Shown piece by piece: positions 24,501 to 32,635 of a stretch of 64,000 nucleotides of DNA. A program made the translations under genes and the position numbers. A model generated the notes under the pieces. The model did no database searches and had not been told where the DNA came from. It was given only the letters and a program-made list of their open reading frames with translations. The stretch comes from Epilithonimonas arachidiradicis. GTDB lineage: Bacteria; Bacteroidota; Bacteroidia; Flavobacteriales; Weeksellaceae. Position 1 is the stretch's first letter. Each line of letters opens with the position of its first letter. The DNA lies in the NCBI RefSeq assembly GCF_003610695.1, contig NZ_RAQH01000005.1, forward strand, positions 124,001-188,000. Reading direction: 5' to 3'.

Positions 24501-25307
24501 TTAAACAAAAAGCCAGAGCATATCTTTTGAATCATTAATGTTTTTGAAAAATATGGTAGGAACAACACCAGTTAGCGCTTTGAACTCTCTGTTAAAATGG
24601 GGCTGATCAAAAAATGAATTTTCGTGTGACAATGAAATGAATTTTTCATTGGTTTGCAGAGAAGAGGTAACCTGCCTGAAGCGGTGTATTCTTTTATACA
24701 GAGACGGAGACTTTCCCATATATTTTAAAAATGTCCTATGAAGATATTGTCTGGATATACCCATTGATTCAGCAATGTCATTTAATTTCCATCCTTCTTC
24801 AGCTTTTTGCAGGATGTCTTGAATCATTTCGAGTTTCGGACTAAAAAGTTTGGAGATAAGATAATTTTCTAAAATATTTGCCTGTTCATCTTTGTTATTC
24901 ATTTTCAATAGATCCTGAATTTCAGATTGATAATCAGGATATGGTTTGAAATTCTCCAAATGGTCTGCAGTTGATGATAAAGACACTTCAGGAAAAAAAT
25001 GAAAAATAGCAAGAGGTTTGAAGTATATCGTCAGTTCATTTCTAGGCTCTTCGTAGGTAACGTTAACTGGTTTGGAAATGTTATAGAAGAGAAATGAATC
25101 CATCCTTTTAATGATTGATTTCCTTATTGTGATTTTGTTTTCTTCAGGAATTAATTCTGTGTCCTGACAAATGGTTGCAAGACAGAAATTACTGGGAAAT
25201 GTCCAATATTGATTTGATTTTAGGGTATCATTCTCAGAAATAAAATAAAATCCCTCAATATACCGGCTTAACAGATCTGATTTTGGCTTATAAAAAGTGA
25301 TATTCAT
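24501..25307 (-). CDS. AraC family transcriptional regulator
   Basis: A 268-residue regulator with an N-terminal sensor part of the DUF6597 type (MNITFYKPKSDLLSRYIEGFYFI) and a C-terminal AraC double helix-turn-helix (about residues 165-255: GWKLNDIAESMGISRQYLHRTFLKYMGKSPSLYKRIHRF and SHENSFFDQPHFNREFKALTGVVPTIFF). Its target is unknown. The beta-lactamase-fold gene lies downstream in the same direction. About 270 bases upstream lies an inverted-repeat pair (25574-25724) that might control it. Confidence 0.85.
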   Translation of the reverse strand: MNITFYKPKSDLLSRYIEGFYFISENDTLKSNQYWTFPSNFCLATICQDTELIPEENKITIRKSIIKRMDSFLFYNISKPVNVTYEEPRNELTIYFKPLAIFHFFPEVSLSSTADHLENFKPYPDYQSEIQDLLKMNNKDEQANILENYLISKLFSPKLEMIQDILQKAEEGWKLNDIAESMGISRQYLHRTFLKYMGKSPSLYKRIHRFRQVTSSLQTNEKFISLSHENSFFDQPHFNREFKALTGVVPTIFFKNINDSKDMLWLFV

Positions 25308-25573
25308 ACTTTATCTGAAAACATTATGTGACAAACGGTCCTCAAATTTCACATGATTGAAAAACAGTCGAAAAGATAACGCCATCTCATTAAAGAGTTT
25401 ATAAATCTGGGAAGATTGTTTTTAGGTGCTATAATTTTGTAATTATACGACCTATTAACTCTGCATTCTTTTTGTAGTGATATAAATATGTCAACAAATG
25501 GCTTAGAAATGGCGATTATTTCCCGATACAGTATCTAAAGAAGTGGTTATTAATGGTAGTTTACTCAATACAA

Positions 25574-25724
25574 GGTGTACAAAAGTGGTACAGAATTAAG
25601 ATGCTGCAACATCTTTTTTTTCTACTTTTCCGAACGCATCTCGTCACATTAAACACTTGTGAACCAATATTTTACAATATTTGACGATAAATTTAAATGT
25701 ACAATTGTACTACTTTTGTACACC
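25574..25724. repeat. 18-base inverted repeats enclosing about 115 bases
   Basis: GGTGTACAAAAGTGGTAC (25574-25591) recurs inverted at 25707-25724 with one mismatch (17 of 18). A perfect GTACAATTGTAC palindrome (25699-25710) overlaps the right arm. The layout fits a small miniature element, a pair of recombinase sites around an invertible segment, or an excised-element scar. No transposase or recombinase gene is nearby. Confidence 0.6.
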
Positions 25725-25989
25725 TCCAACCTTATATTTCAATGTAAATCAACACATTAACAGTTCCCGATTGAACTACGATAATTAGTACATTTTGCCA
25801 GTGAATCTCAATTTTCATTTATTTTTTGAGTGAAAATTAGTTCTCTACTGTATTTGCCAGATTCAAAACTTTTGACAGCTTTGACACTCAGCTTTCTTCT
25901 TATCATTCTCTGCAATTTATTATTGTGTACTTTGCGCAATTCTAGGATTCTACTTAAATCAGATCTCTAATCCATGACTCTCAAAATAT

Positions 25990-26023
25990 GAAGATTATCA
26001 AATACAAATTGATAGAAATCTTC
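25990..26023 (-). terminator. Possible terminator of the cupin gene
   Basis: GAAGATT (25990-25996) pairs with AATCTTC (26017-26023), with an inner ATCAA/TTGAT pairing. It lies 22 bases past the cupin stop on the minus strand. The T tract after it is weak. Confidence 0.45.
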
Positions 26024-26044
26024 TTTATTGATAAATTTGAATAA

Positions 26045-26536
26045 TTACTCTAAATAATCAGGGGGAAAGGTTTTCTGTCCGAACTTCTCATCCAGATTTT
26101 GCAGGAAAATTTTCCGTTCTTCAGTCATCTCCGGAACTGGCAAAAACTCACCTTCGGAAACTGGTTGCCCAATCGCTTCGAAGATTTTTTCCAATCCTGC
26201 CGGCATTACAGTACAGAGAAGTTTGGCGAAAGAACCAGAAGTATTTTTAAAACAATGAACAGCACCACCAAAAGGAATTTCCACAAATCCTCCTTTGGAA
26301 ACAACAGTTTTTCCATTCTCTGTTTTAAATTCAACTTCGCCTTCCAAAATGTAGAAAGTTTCGTGCGTATTTGGATGAGCATGCGGTGGCGGGCCTCCAT
26401 TAGGTGGGACGGTCATTTCGATAACAGCAAAACGATTTTCCGTTTCTTCACCAGAAATAATAATTCGATAATTTCCTCCAGCAACAGCCAATCTTTTGCC
26501 ACTTACCTGGTCTATAATTTTGATATCTGCATGCAT
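26045..26536 (-). CDS. Cupin domain protein
   Basis: A 163-residue single-domain cupin. Motif 1 is PPPHAHPNTHETFYILEGEVEF (metal-binding His/His/Glu, near residues 50-70), and motif 2 is the segment around GGAVHCFKNTSG with its histidine. No signal peptide. Such small cupins act as dioxygenases or isomerases or bind small ligands; the substrate is unknown. Its promoter has TTGACATTTGTCACA at 26596-26610 in class II activator position, just beyond the end of the CRP-like gene, which suggests direct control by that regulator. Confidence 0.85.
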   Translation of the reverse strand: MHADIKIIDQVSGKRLAVAGGNYRIIISGEETENRFAVIEMTVPPNGGPPPHAHPNTHETFYILEGEVEFKTENGKTVVSKGGFVEIPFGGAVHCFKNTSGSFAKLLCTVMPAGLEKIFEAIGQPVSEGEFLPVPEMTEERKIFLQNLDEKFGQKTFPPDYLE

Positions 26537-26564
26537 AGTTTTTGTCTTAAAATTATTAATGAAA

Positions 26565-26610
26565 CAAATTTACACTGGCAAAACTTTTGGAATCGTTGAC
26601 ATTTGTCACA
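26565..26610 (-). promoter_or_regulatory. Cupin promoter with CRP-family-type palindrome
   Basis: CAAATTTA (26565-26572; TAAATTTG on the minus strand, matching TAnnTTTG) lies 24 bases from TGACATTTGTCA (26597-26608, inverted TGACA/TGTCA). The palindrome centre would be at about -41. The same 15 bases recur at 27374-27388. Confidence 0.6.
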
Positions 26611-26630
26611 ATTAATGCAACAGATATTAA

Positions 26631-27209
26631 TTAACGAAAACTCTGCTTTCTGATTCTGCTGAGCGTTTCACGGGAAATTCCCAAATAAGAAGCAATCTGG
26701 TGCAAAGGAAATCTTTGAATCATATCCGGATGCAGCTGAACAAAACTTTCATAACGCTCTAAAGCACTGAGACTAATTGCATCATCGACACGTTTTTGCG
26801 AAGCAATATGATTGTTTTCGCTCATTTTCCAGAACATATCTCTCACTGACGGAATTTCCAGAAAAGCATCAAGATTGGGTCTTGGTAAAATCAGTAATTC
26901 CGTATTTTCCCAAGCTTCGATATAATATTTTGAAGGAGTCTGATTCATAAAACTTTGTCTGTCAACAATCCACCAGTTTTCCAGTGCCAATTGTAAAATG
27001 TACTCAATCCCGTGACTGTCTACACTGAACTGTCTCATCGCACCTTTTAGTACAAAACCTGTGTACGGACAAACATTTCCTTCCTCAAGAAAGTATTGTT
27101 TTTTCCTTAATTTTTTCGGCAACAATAATGACTGAATCTTCTCTTTCTCTTCAGATGAAAGACTCGAATTACTGTAGCGTTCTATGTAGTCAAAAAGTGG
27201 TTCGTACAT
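26631..27209 (-). CDS. Crp/Fnr family transcriptional regulator (CRP-like RExxxR helix)
   Basis: A 192-residue regulator with an N-terminal cNMP-binding-like domain (LEEGNVCPYTGFVLKGAMRQF) and a C-terminal helix-turn-helix QIASYLGISRETLSRIRKQ. The recognition helix has the Arg-Glu-x3-Arg spacing of CRP (RETxxR), unlike the FNR-type paralogues at 1717 and 2327. No cAMP-contact RSA motif is evident. It lies between the cupin gene (same strand) and the divergent isochorismatase gene, and identical TTGACATTTGTCACA sites lie before both, so those are its likely targets. Confidence 0.88.
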   Translation of the reverse strand: MYEPLFDYIERYSNSSLSSEEKEKIQSLLLPKKLRKKQYFLEEGNVCPYTGFVLKGAMRQFSVDSHGIEYILQLALENWWIVDRQSFMNQTPSKYYIEAWENTELLILPRPNLDAFLEIPSVRDMFWKMSENNHIASQKRVDDAISLSALERYESFVQLHPDMIQRFPLHQIASYLGISRETLSRIRKQSFR

Positions 27210-27509
27210 TTTAGTTTTTTAAAAGGCGATAACGAAAATCGTTATTTATCAAATTTAAAAAATTTCGTTCGATTGTCATTAATTATATTTAATCTTATTA
27301 TTATTTACTAAAAGCTACTACTATAAAAAACAAAACATTAACTACCTAAAAATCAATCATTAAATAAAATTTATTGACATTTGTCACAGTTTTTTTGTAT
27401 CAAATATCACCGTTTTCACGAATCAACTCAGCCTAATTTTGTCCTGTACAATAAGCAATTACACGGCTGAAGTACAGAATAAAATAATATTAACTTAAAT
27501 ACATTTATT
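27210..27509. other. Divergent intergenic region of the CRP-like and isochorismatase genes
   Basis: It contains a TTGACATTTGTCACA palindrome (27374-27388) and a TAATTTTG -7 box (27434-27441) for the rightward gene. The leftward promoter for the regulator was not identified. Confidence 0.5.
27374..27441 (+). promoter_or_regulatory. Isochorismatase promoter with upstream palindrome
   Basis: TTGACATTTGTCACA (27374-27388) is identical to the site at the cupin promoter. TAATTTTG (27434-27441) fits the -7 box. The palindrome centre falls near -67, a class I-like activator distance. Confidence 0.5.
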
Positions 27510-28085
27510 ATGCACACAAAAGCATTCAATCCGGAAAACGCAGCGATACTACTTATCGACCACCAAGTAGGAACAATGGCGTGGACACATTCTCACGACA
27601 TTAATTTGGTAAAACAAAATGCCATTAAGCTGGCAAAAATTGCAAAAGCCTTAAATCTTCCTGTTATTTTAACATCAAGTATGGAAGACCAAGTTCAGGG
27701 ACCATTGATTCCCGAACTACAGGAAATATTACCTGAAGCGTATAAAGCCCGAATCAAACGTCCGGGAATAGTAAATGCTATGCACCACGAAGGTTTCAAT
27801 AAAGCGGTAAAAGCGTTAGGTAGAAAAAAACTTTTTGTAGCAGGCGTTACTACTGAAATTTGTGTCACTTTTCCGGTTTTACAGATGCTGGATGAAGGAT
27901 ATGAAGTGCAGGTTTCTGCAGACGCATCAGCTTCTTATACCCAATATGGCGATAATTTGGCTTTAGAAAGAATGAGACAAGCGGGAGCAATTATCACGAC
28001 AGTTGACCAGATTATTTCTGAACTGGCGATTGACTGGACCAGTCCGAACGGGCAAAAACTGGTTGGTATTTTAAACTATCATTAA
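27510..28085 (+). CDS. Isochorismatase-superfamily hydrolase (YcaC-like)
   Basis: A 191-residue cysteine hydrolase. The catalytic Asp is in AAILLIDHQVG (near residue 17), a lysine in the RIKRPGIVNAM region, and the nucleophilic Cys in FVAGVTTEICVTFPVLQMLDEGYEV (near residue 117), an arrangement typical of YcaC-type proteins. The substrate is unknown; family members hydrolyse amides or vinyl ethers. It is divergent from a Crp/Fnr gene and is followed after 75 bases by a pirin gene. A hairpin at 28100-28139 between the two may limit read-through. Confidence 0.88.
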   Translation: MHTKAFNPENAAILLIDHQVGTMAWTHSHDINLVKQNAIKLAKIAKALNLPVILTSSMEDQVQGPLIPELQEILPEAYKARIKRPGIVNAMHHEGFNKAVKALGRKKLFVAGVTTEICVTFPVLQMLDEGYEVQVSADASASYTQYGDNLALERMRQAGAIITTVDQIISELAIDWTSPNGQKLVGILNYH

Positions 28086-28099
28086 AATTTGATTTACAA

Positions 28100-28139
28100 A
28101 AAGAAACATCGTTGCAAAATATAAAAGCGGTGTTTCTTT
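28100..28139 (+). terminator. Hairpin between isochorismatase and pirin genes
   Basis: AAAGAAACATCG (28100-28111) pairs with CGGTGTTTCTTT (28128-28139) with one T-G wobble, followed by a T run. It may act as a partial terminator, since the pirin ATG is only 21 bases further on. Confidence 0.6.
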
Positions 28140-28160
28140 TTTAATATTAAAACCTACATT

Positions 28161-28889
28161 ATGAAAATCATCAGAGCTTCAGAAAAGCATACCCACGGAA
28201 ACCAGACATTTCACGTTGAAATATTATATCCGGGAACGAATCTAGGAAAAAATGATACGGGATTTTTAACCATTGGAAGAATTGACCACGCCTTATTTAA
28301 ACCTCCCGGTTTAGTTCCGATGCATCCGCATCAGGATGACGAAATATTTTCATACATCCGTTCCGGAAAGATGATTCATATGGACAGCACCGGCAAAAAG
28401 GAACATCTGAATAATTCTTATATGATGTTGATGAATTCCGGAAGCGGAATTTCACACGAAGAAAGTGCCGAAGAAGATGTGGAAATGCTCCAAATCTTTA
28501 TGCGACCTTCTGAAAATGATTTGCCACCGCAGGTTCAGTTTCATCAATTTGAAAATGTTTTCAGTGAAAATATCTGGAGATTGGTCGCCGGAAACAGAGC
28601 TGATTCACCATTGAAATTAAGGGTAGAAACCAATATTTTCGACATCAGACTACAAAAAGATAAAGTTGTGGAAATCCCAGAATGGAATGAAGAATTCATC
28701 AATTTTATTTACTGTTTCAACGGAGGAATTAAAATCGGAAACGAGATCATTGCAAAAGGCGACAGCGTGATTCTTGAAGAAAATCTTCCTCTAAAAGCGA
28801 CTACAGAAAGTGACCTGGTTTTATTTCAGATAAAAAAAGATGCCAAATACAGTGAGACGGGAATGTTCAGCGGAAATAAATTCCATTGA
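28161..28889 (+). CDS. Pirin family bicupin protein
   Basis: A 242-residue pirin-like protein with two cupin domains. The N-terminal metal site is visible as MHPHQDDEIFSYIRSGKMIHMDS (His-x-His and a later Glu) and SGISHEES. The C-terminal domain lacks an obvious metal-binding set. Pirins are iron-binding redox sensors or quercetinase-like dioxygenases. It probably shares transcription with the upstream isochorismatase gene despite the hairpin between them. A strong bidirectional terminator follows. Confidence 0.88.
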   Translation: MKIIRASEKHTHGNQTFHVEILYPGTNLGKNDTGFLTIGRIDHALFKPPGLVPMHPHQDDEIFSYIRSGKMIHMDSTGKKEHLNNSYMMLMNSGSGISHEESAEEDVEMLQIFMRPSENDLPPQVQFHQFENVFSENIWRLVAGNRADSPLKLRVETNIFDIRLQKDKVVEIPEWNEEFINFIYCFNGGIKIGNEIIAKGDSVILEENLPLKATTESDLVLFQIKKDAKYSETGMFSGNKFH

Positions 28890-28905
28890 TCACACCTACA
28901 AAATG

Positions 28906-28935
28906 GAAAAGCCTTTGAAGTTCCAAAGGCTTTTC
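28906..28935. terminator. Bidirectional terminator between pirin and YceI genes
   Basis: GAAAAGCCTTTG (28906-28917) pairs perfectly with CAAAGGCTTTTC (28924-28935) over a 6-base loop, lying between two convergent genes. Confidence 0.9.
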
Positions 28936-28953
28936 TATTATATTCAAGTCTGC

Positions 28954-29466
28954 TTATTGCTGTTTTACAAACTGTAATTCACCTGCCAATTTTACCTCAT
29001 CACTTACCATTACTCCTCCACCTTCAAGTGCAGCGTGCCAAGTAAGTCCGAAATCTTTCCTATTGATTTTTCCTTCGAAAGAAAATCCCGCCCTTATATT
29101 TCCGTAAGGATCTGTCTTGATTCCGTTGAAATCTACATCAAGGGTAATTGGTTTTGTAATTCCGTTGATGGTAAGATTTCCGGTTACATCGTCACTAAGC
29201 GCTGAAGCTTCGAAAGTGATTGTAGGATGTACTTCAACGTTAAAAAAGTCTGCAGACTTCAGGTGATTGTCTCTGTCGGAATTATACGTAGAGATAGAAT
29301 CTGTCTGAATGGTTGCCACTGTTTTTACGTTTGCAAAAGTATCGTCCTCCGCTTCCAGCTGTACATCAAAATTGGTGAAATTTCCTTTGACATTTGATAT
29401 CATCATATGTCTAACTTTGAAAGTCAATTCACTGTGTGTCGGATCCAGGTTCCATTTTGTTGCCAT
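28954..29466 (-). CDS. YceI family lipocalin-like protein
   Basis: A 170-residue YceI-family protein that forms an extended beta-barrel binding isoprenoid-type lipids. Signature blocks are WNLDPTHSELTFKVRHMMISNVKGNF at the N-terminus and GKINRKDFGLTWHAALEGGGVMVSDEVKL near the C-terminus. There is no signal peptide, so this copy is probably cytoplasmic, unlike periplasmic E. coli YceI. Its promoter has TTGATATTTGATAA, a variant of the cupin promoter palindrome, at the same distance from the -7 box. Confidence 0.92.
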   Translation of the reverse strand: MATKWNLDPTHSELTFKVRHMMISNVKGNFTNFDVQLEAEDDTFANVKTVATIQTDSISTYNSDRDNHLKSADFFNVEVHPTITFEASALSDDVTGNLTINGITKPITLDVDFNGIKTDPYGNIRAGFSFEGKINRKDFGLTWHAALEGGGVMVSDEVKLAGELQFVKQQ

Positions 29467-29498
29467 TGTAATTATGTTTTAAATTGTTATTTATACTG

Positions 29499-29542
29499 CA
29501 AATCTATAGGGAGTACCGAACGGAAATTGTTGATATTTGATA
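29499..29542 (-). promoter_or_regulatory. YceI promoter with CRP-family-type site
   Basis: CAAATCTA (29499-29506; TAGATTTG on the minus strand, matching TAnnTTTG) and TGATATTTGATA (29531-29542) are spaced exactly as the -7 box and TGACATTTGTCA are at the cupin promoter (24-base gap). Confidence 0.5.
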
Positions 29543-29662
29543 ATAAATATATTGTATCGGATAAATTCAACAATTAATTTTTGATTTGGACTTTATAATA
29601 GTCAATAACGACTACATTATTTTCATTAAATTCGTCAATCTAGAATAAGGTTAGCATTTCAT

Positions 29663-30253
29663 ATGAATATCAATCAAGACAGTTTTTTAATCCTTTTTAG
29701 TTACATAGAAGAACACAGCACATCACCATTGAGCTCCGAAGACAAAGAATTTATAAGAGAGTTGTTTGTTTACAAAAAAATTGGCAGAAAACAGTTTTTT
29801 CTGAAACAGGGAGAAATCTGCAAATATTGCGGTTTTATTAGTAACGGAGCAATGAAACAATATTCTGTGGATGATTTGGGTAAAGAAAATGTCATCAATC
29901 TTTATCTGGAAAATTGGTGGGTTGCGGATCGGGAAAGTCTTTTGGGCTCCAAGCCGACTATTTATAACATTGAAGCTTGTGAAGACACCGAAATACTGAT
30001 GATTTCGCAGGAAGGCATTAAAGAAATGACAAAAGTTCCGGCTTTCAACGAATTGACAAAACGACTGGACATGAACCACGGAATTGCAATGCAAAACCGC
30101 GTTAACAATGCAATTAGCCTTCCTGCAGTTGAGCGTTACAATAATCTTTTTAAAACTCATCCTGCGTTTCTTCAGAGATTCCCGCAGCACCTGATAGCAT
30201 CGTATCTGGGAATTACAAAAGAAACATTGAGTCGTATCCGAAAACAAAAATAA
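29663..30253 (+). CDS. Crp/Fnr family transcriptional regulator
   Basis: A 196-residue regulator of the same subgroup as the one at 26631: cNMP-like domain (FLKQGEICKYCGFISNGAMKQYSVDDLG) and helix-turn-helix LIASYLGITKETLSRIRKQK at the very C-terminus. The helix has Lys in place of the first Arg (TKETLSR). A CKYC pair lies near residue 53 and could be redox-active. It is divergent from the YceI gene. A damaged duplicate lies at 32636-33191. Confidence 0.88.
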   Translation: MNINQDSFLILFSYIEEHSTSPLSSEDKEFIRELFVYKKIGRKQFFLKQGEICKYCGFISNGAMKQYSVDDLGKENVINLYLENWWVADRESLLGSKPTIYNIEACEDTEILMISQEGIKEMTKVPAFNELTKRLDMNHGIAMQNRVNNAISLPAVERYNNLFKTHPAFLQRFPQHLIASYLGITKETLSRIRKQK

Positions 30254-30300
30254 TTTTCAAAATCTTAATTAAACCATTTCCTGATTTCCAAAGGTGAAAT

Positions 30301-31053
30301 TTAGCTTTTAAATGTTTCAAGTGCCCAATCCTCAAAAAGTACCTGACCAACGGAGTACTGACCAGCGGGGACTAAAAGTGAAGTAGGAACAACAAAATGC
30401 ATATACTTATTTTCATTGTCTATAATCACTTTTTTATCCTGACCGGTAATTTGAATATACTCAGAGACAAAAGCCTCCATTTTGCCACGTCTTGGTCCTG
30501 CAATTTCAATGGTGTTATTTTTAGGTTCTTCCAAAGAAAATTGTACTATGAAATCGGCAACATCATCAAGTGCAATTGGTTGATAGTCTAAGTTTGAAAC
30601 AAAAACTTTATCCCCTTCTCCCTGAACTTGGATGATGGCTTCCACATGTTCGTGAAATTGTGTTGACCTAATTATAGTGTAAGGTATACCTGAGTTTTTA
30701 ATAGTATCCTCTTGAAGTTTTTTTGCTCTAAGATAACCGATTTCCAATGCATCATCTGTTCCTACAATTGATAGAACGATATGATGCTTAACACTAGCAT
30801 TCAATTCTGCTTTGACAAGATTCTTTCCCGCAGTCTCAAAAAATCGAAGTGCATTTTCTCCTTCGGGAGAAGATGAATTTGATAGATCGATTACTATTTC
30901 AGTTCCGGTCAATGCTTCCTGAAGCCCTTCACTAGTAAGGATATTTACACCTTGTGATGGCGAACCAATTACTACTTTATGACCAAGTTTTTCCAATTTG
31001 TTAGTTACAAGCCTCCCTGTTAGACCTGTACCTCCTACTACTAAAATTTTCAT
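30301..31053 (-). CDS. NmrA-like NAD(P)-binding protein (atypical SDR)
   Basis: A 250-residue atypical short-chain dehydrogenase of the NmrA/NAD(P)H-binding type. The Rossmann motif GGTGLTGRLV is at residue 7 and a TIIRSTQFHEH segment near 137 is typical of the SDR-a5/NmrA group. The catalytic YxxxK is not evident, so it may be a redox sensor or an unusual reductase. It starts 29 bases after a SnoaL-like gene on the same strand, so they form an operon, with an AraC regulator gene further upstream. Confidence 0.85.
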   Translation of the reverse strand: MKILVVGGTGLTGRLVTNKLEKLGHKVVIGSPSQGVNILTSEGLQEALTGTEIVIDLSNSSSPEGENALRFFETAGKNLVKAELNASVKHHIVLSIVGTDDALEIGYLRAKKLQEDTIKNSGIPYTIIRSTQFHEHVEAIIQVQGEGDKVFVSNLDYQPIALDDVADFIVQFSLEEPKNNTIEIAGPRRGKMEAFVSEYIQITGQDKKVIIDNENKYMHFVVPTSLLVPAGQYSVGQVLFEDWALETFKS

Positions 31054-31082
31054 ATCTGATTTTTTTAATATTGTAAAGTTTT

Positions 31083-31508
31083 TTAAAATAAGCTGCGCAC
31101 TTGAACACCAAAGGGATTTTCAAACCAGTATCTCCAATATCCATCGGTTCCTCTTTTAGCATAATCATTAGATGTTCCTCGCATACATATTTTTTCACCA
31201 TTATTCGCAATACCTGCTATACTCCAGCCCAAGATTAGTGATGCTAGATTACCATCTACATAAACATTCCTTGTTGTAATTTTGATTGGCAAACCGAATT
31301 TAAAGAAGCAGTCCAATTCTCGCGCAATCTCCAATCTTCCTCTCCTAGGCTCACCGTTATCATTAATAAAGATTGCATCTTCCTCATAGAAACGAAGCAT
31401 AGTCTCCGTATGGAAAGAATTCATATGAGCAAGAAAAGAGTCGACTATTCCCTCGGGAGTTTTTGACAATGAGTATACTGAGCTTTCAACAAAATTCTGT
31501 CCAATCAT
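31083..31508 (-). CDS. SnoaL/NTF2-like protein
   Basis: A 141-residue protein of the NTF2-like superfamily (SnoaL/DUF4440 type): IVDSFLAHMNSFHTETMLRFYEEDAIFINDNGEPRRGRLEIARELDCFF is the usual first half, and AKRGTDGYWRYWFENPFG closes the cone-shaped fold. Such domains are small enzymes or ligand binders; no catalytic residue set is evident. It is co-transcribed with the NmrA-like gene and lies downstream of an AraC regulator transcribed in the same direction. Confidence 0.75.
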   Translation of the reverse strand: MIGQNFVESSVYSLSKTPEGIVDSFLAHMNSFHTETMLRFYEEDAIFINDNGEPRRGRLEIARELDCFFKFGLPIKITTRNVYVDGNLASLILGWSIAGIANNGEKICMRGTSNDYAKRGTDGYWRYWFENPFGVQVRSLF

Positions 31509-31620
31509 AAGACTTAAATTTTCTTTAGAAGTAATTTTTTTGTCTTACAAAATTGAGCAATTGGCATATGCAACGCCACTCACAAATTAAGGTAAAAGGT
31601 GGACAAAATAAGGAACAATC

Positions 31621-32514
31621 TTAATGATCTAAGGTTTGGTCTGAGTTTTCAGCGTATTTCTTCCGATATTCACTTGGCGAGCAACCTGCTTTTTTACTAA
31701 ACAGCCTGATGAAATATTTGGTATCTTGATATCCTAGCTGATAGGAAATTTCCTTGATGCTTATTTCCGTATAGTAGAGCAATCTTTGCGCTTCATTCAT
31801 CACTTCCTTTTGTATATGTTCGGAAGCGGATAAACCAGTTACTTTTTTTACTGTATCGCTTAGATGTCCAACAGTTATATTAAGCATTTCTGCAAATTCA
31901 GATGGACGCTTTATACTCCGGAAATGTGATTTTACAAGATTCCTGAATTCCTTCGTGAGACTGATAGAACGTAGACTGATACTTTCGGAATTAATGAATG
32001 ATTGGCGTTTGTAGCATAAAACTGCCTGTTCAATAAAAGCTGAAAGCAATGGTTCTTCAACTTGCCTGTAAGCGCTATCATTCAGATCTTGTAATTTCAT
32101 CATTGAATCAAAGATTGTTCTAAACCAATCACGCTCATTATTAGAGAGAGCGATAATCAAGGTTTCCTCTAACAAATTATCCAATCTGGTCTGTGCCGTT
32201 CTACCGATATGACGGCTTTCAAAAGACAGATAACAACCGGTTGCGCTAAGAGTCTCTAGAATCTGATGAACTTGTCCAGGAGGAGAGATAAAAAGTGTCC
32301 CCACCGGCATTGTTAAATGCTTAAAATCAAATACAACTTCAAGCTGATCAGCTTCAATTAGCATGCAAGTATAATGATCGTGCCTGTGAGGTGAAAGTGC
32401 TTTTATAATACCTGGTGTAGATCCGTTCCAAATACCAACAGCAATCCCACTGCTGTAATCCATTCTATTTAATGTAATTGAATCGTTTTTAGGCATAACA
32501 ATTTCTTTGCACAA
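31621..32514 (-). CDS. AraC family transcriptional regulator
   Basis: A 297-residue regulator with an N-terminal cupin-like sensor (LSPHRHDHYTCMLIEADQLEVVF) and a C-terminal AraC domain (about residues 195-290; YYTEISIKEISYQLGYQDTKYFIRLFSKKAGCSPSEYRKKY is a textbook second helix-turn-helix). It reads toward the SnoaL/NmrA pair and probably controls it. It is divergent from the broken Crp/Fnr copy. Confidence 0.88.
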   Translation of the reverse strand: MCKEIVMPKNDSITLNRMDYSSGIAVGIWNGSTPGIIKALSPHRHDHYTCMLIEADQLEVVFDFKHLTMPVGTLFISPPGQVHQILETLSATGCYLSFESRHIGRTAQTRLDNLLEETLIIALSNNERDWFRTIFDSMMKLQDLNDSAYRQVEEPLLSAFIEQAVLCYKRQSFINSESISLRSISLTKEFRNLVKSHFRSIKRPSEFAEMLNITVGHLSDTVKKVTGLSASEHIQKEVMNEAQRLLYYTEISIKEISYQLGYQDTKYFIRLFSKKAGCSPSEYRKKYAENSDQTLDH

Positions 32515-32635
32515 CTAATTTAGTTTTTCTTTATTTAATAGTGTGTATTATTCAAGACTAAATTAAAGAAGCTAACTAAATGTGCAATTTTTCATCCGTC
32601 ACAAAATTAAAAAACATCCATTTTTAACAGTTATC

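Larger units (their letters stand above)
25308..26044. other. 737-base gene-free region with an inverted-repeat cassette
   Basis: No convincing coding frame on either strand. It contains the 18-base inverted repeats at 25574-25591 and 25707-25724, a GTACAATTGTAC palindrome at 25699-25710, and a terminator-like stem at 25990-26023. Otherwise it is AT-rich and unrecognised. Confidence 0.5.

Noticed and set aside
29723-30247. Long minus-strand frame opposite the Crp/Fnr gene
   Set aside because: It is rich in Cys, Phe and Asn and mirrors a clearly recognisable gene; the same shadow frame recurs opposite the duplicate at 32901-33185.
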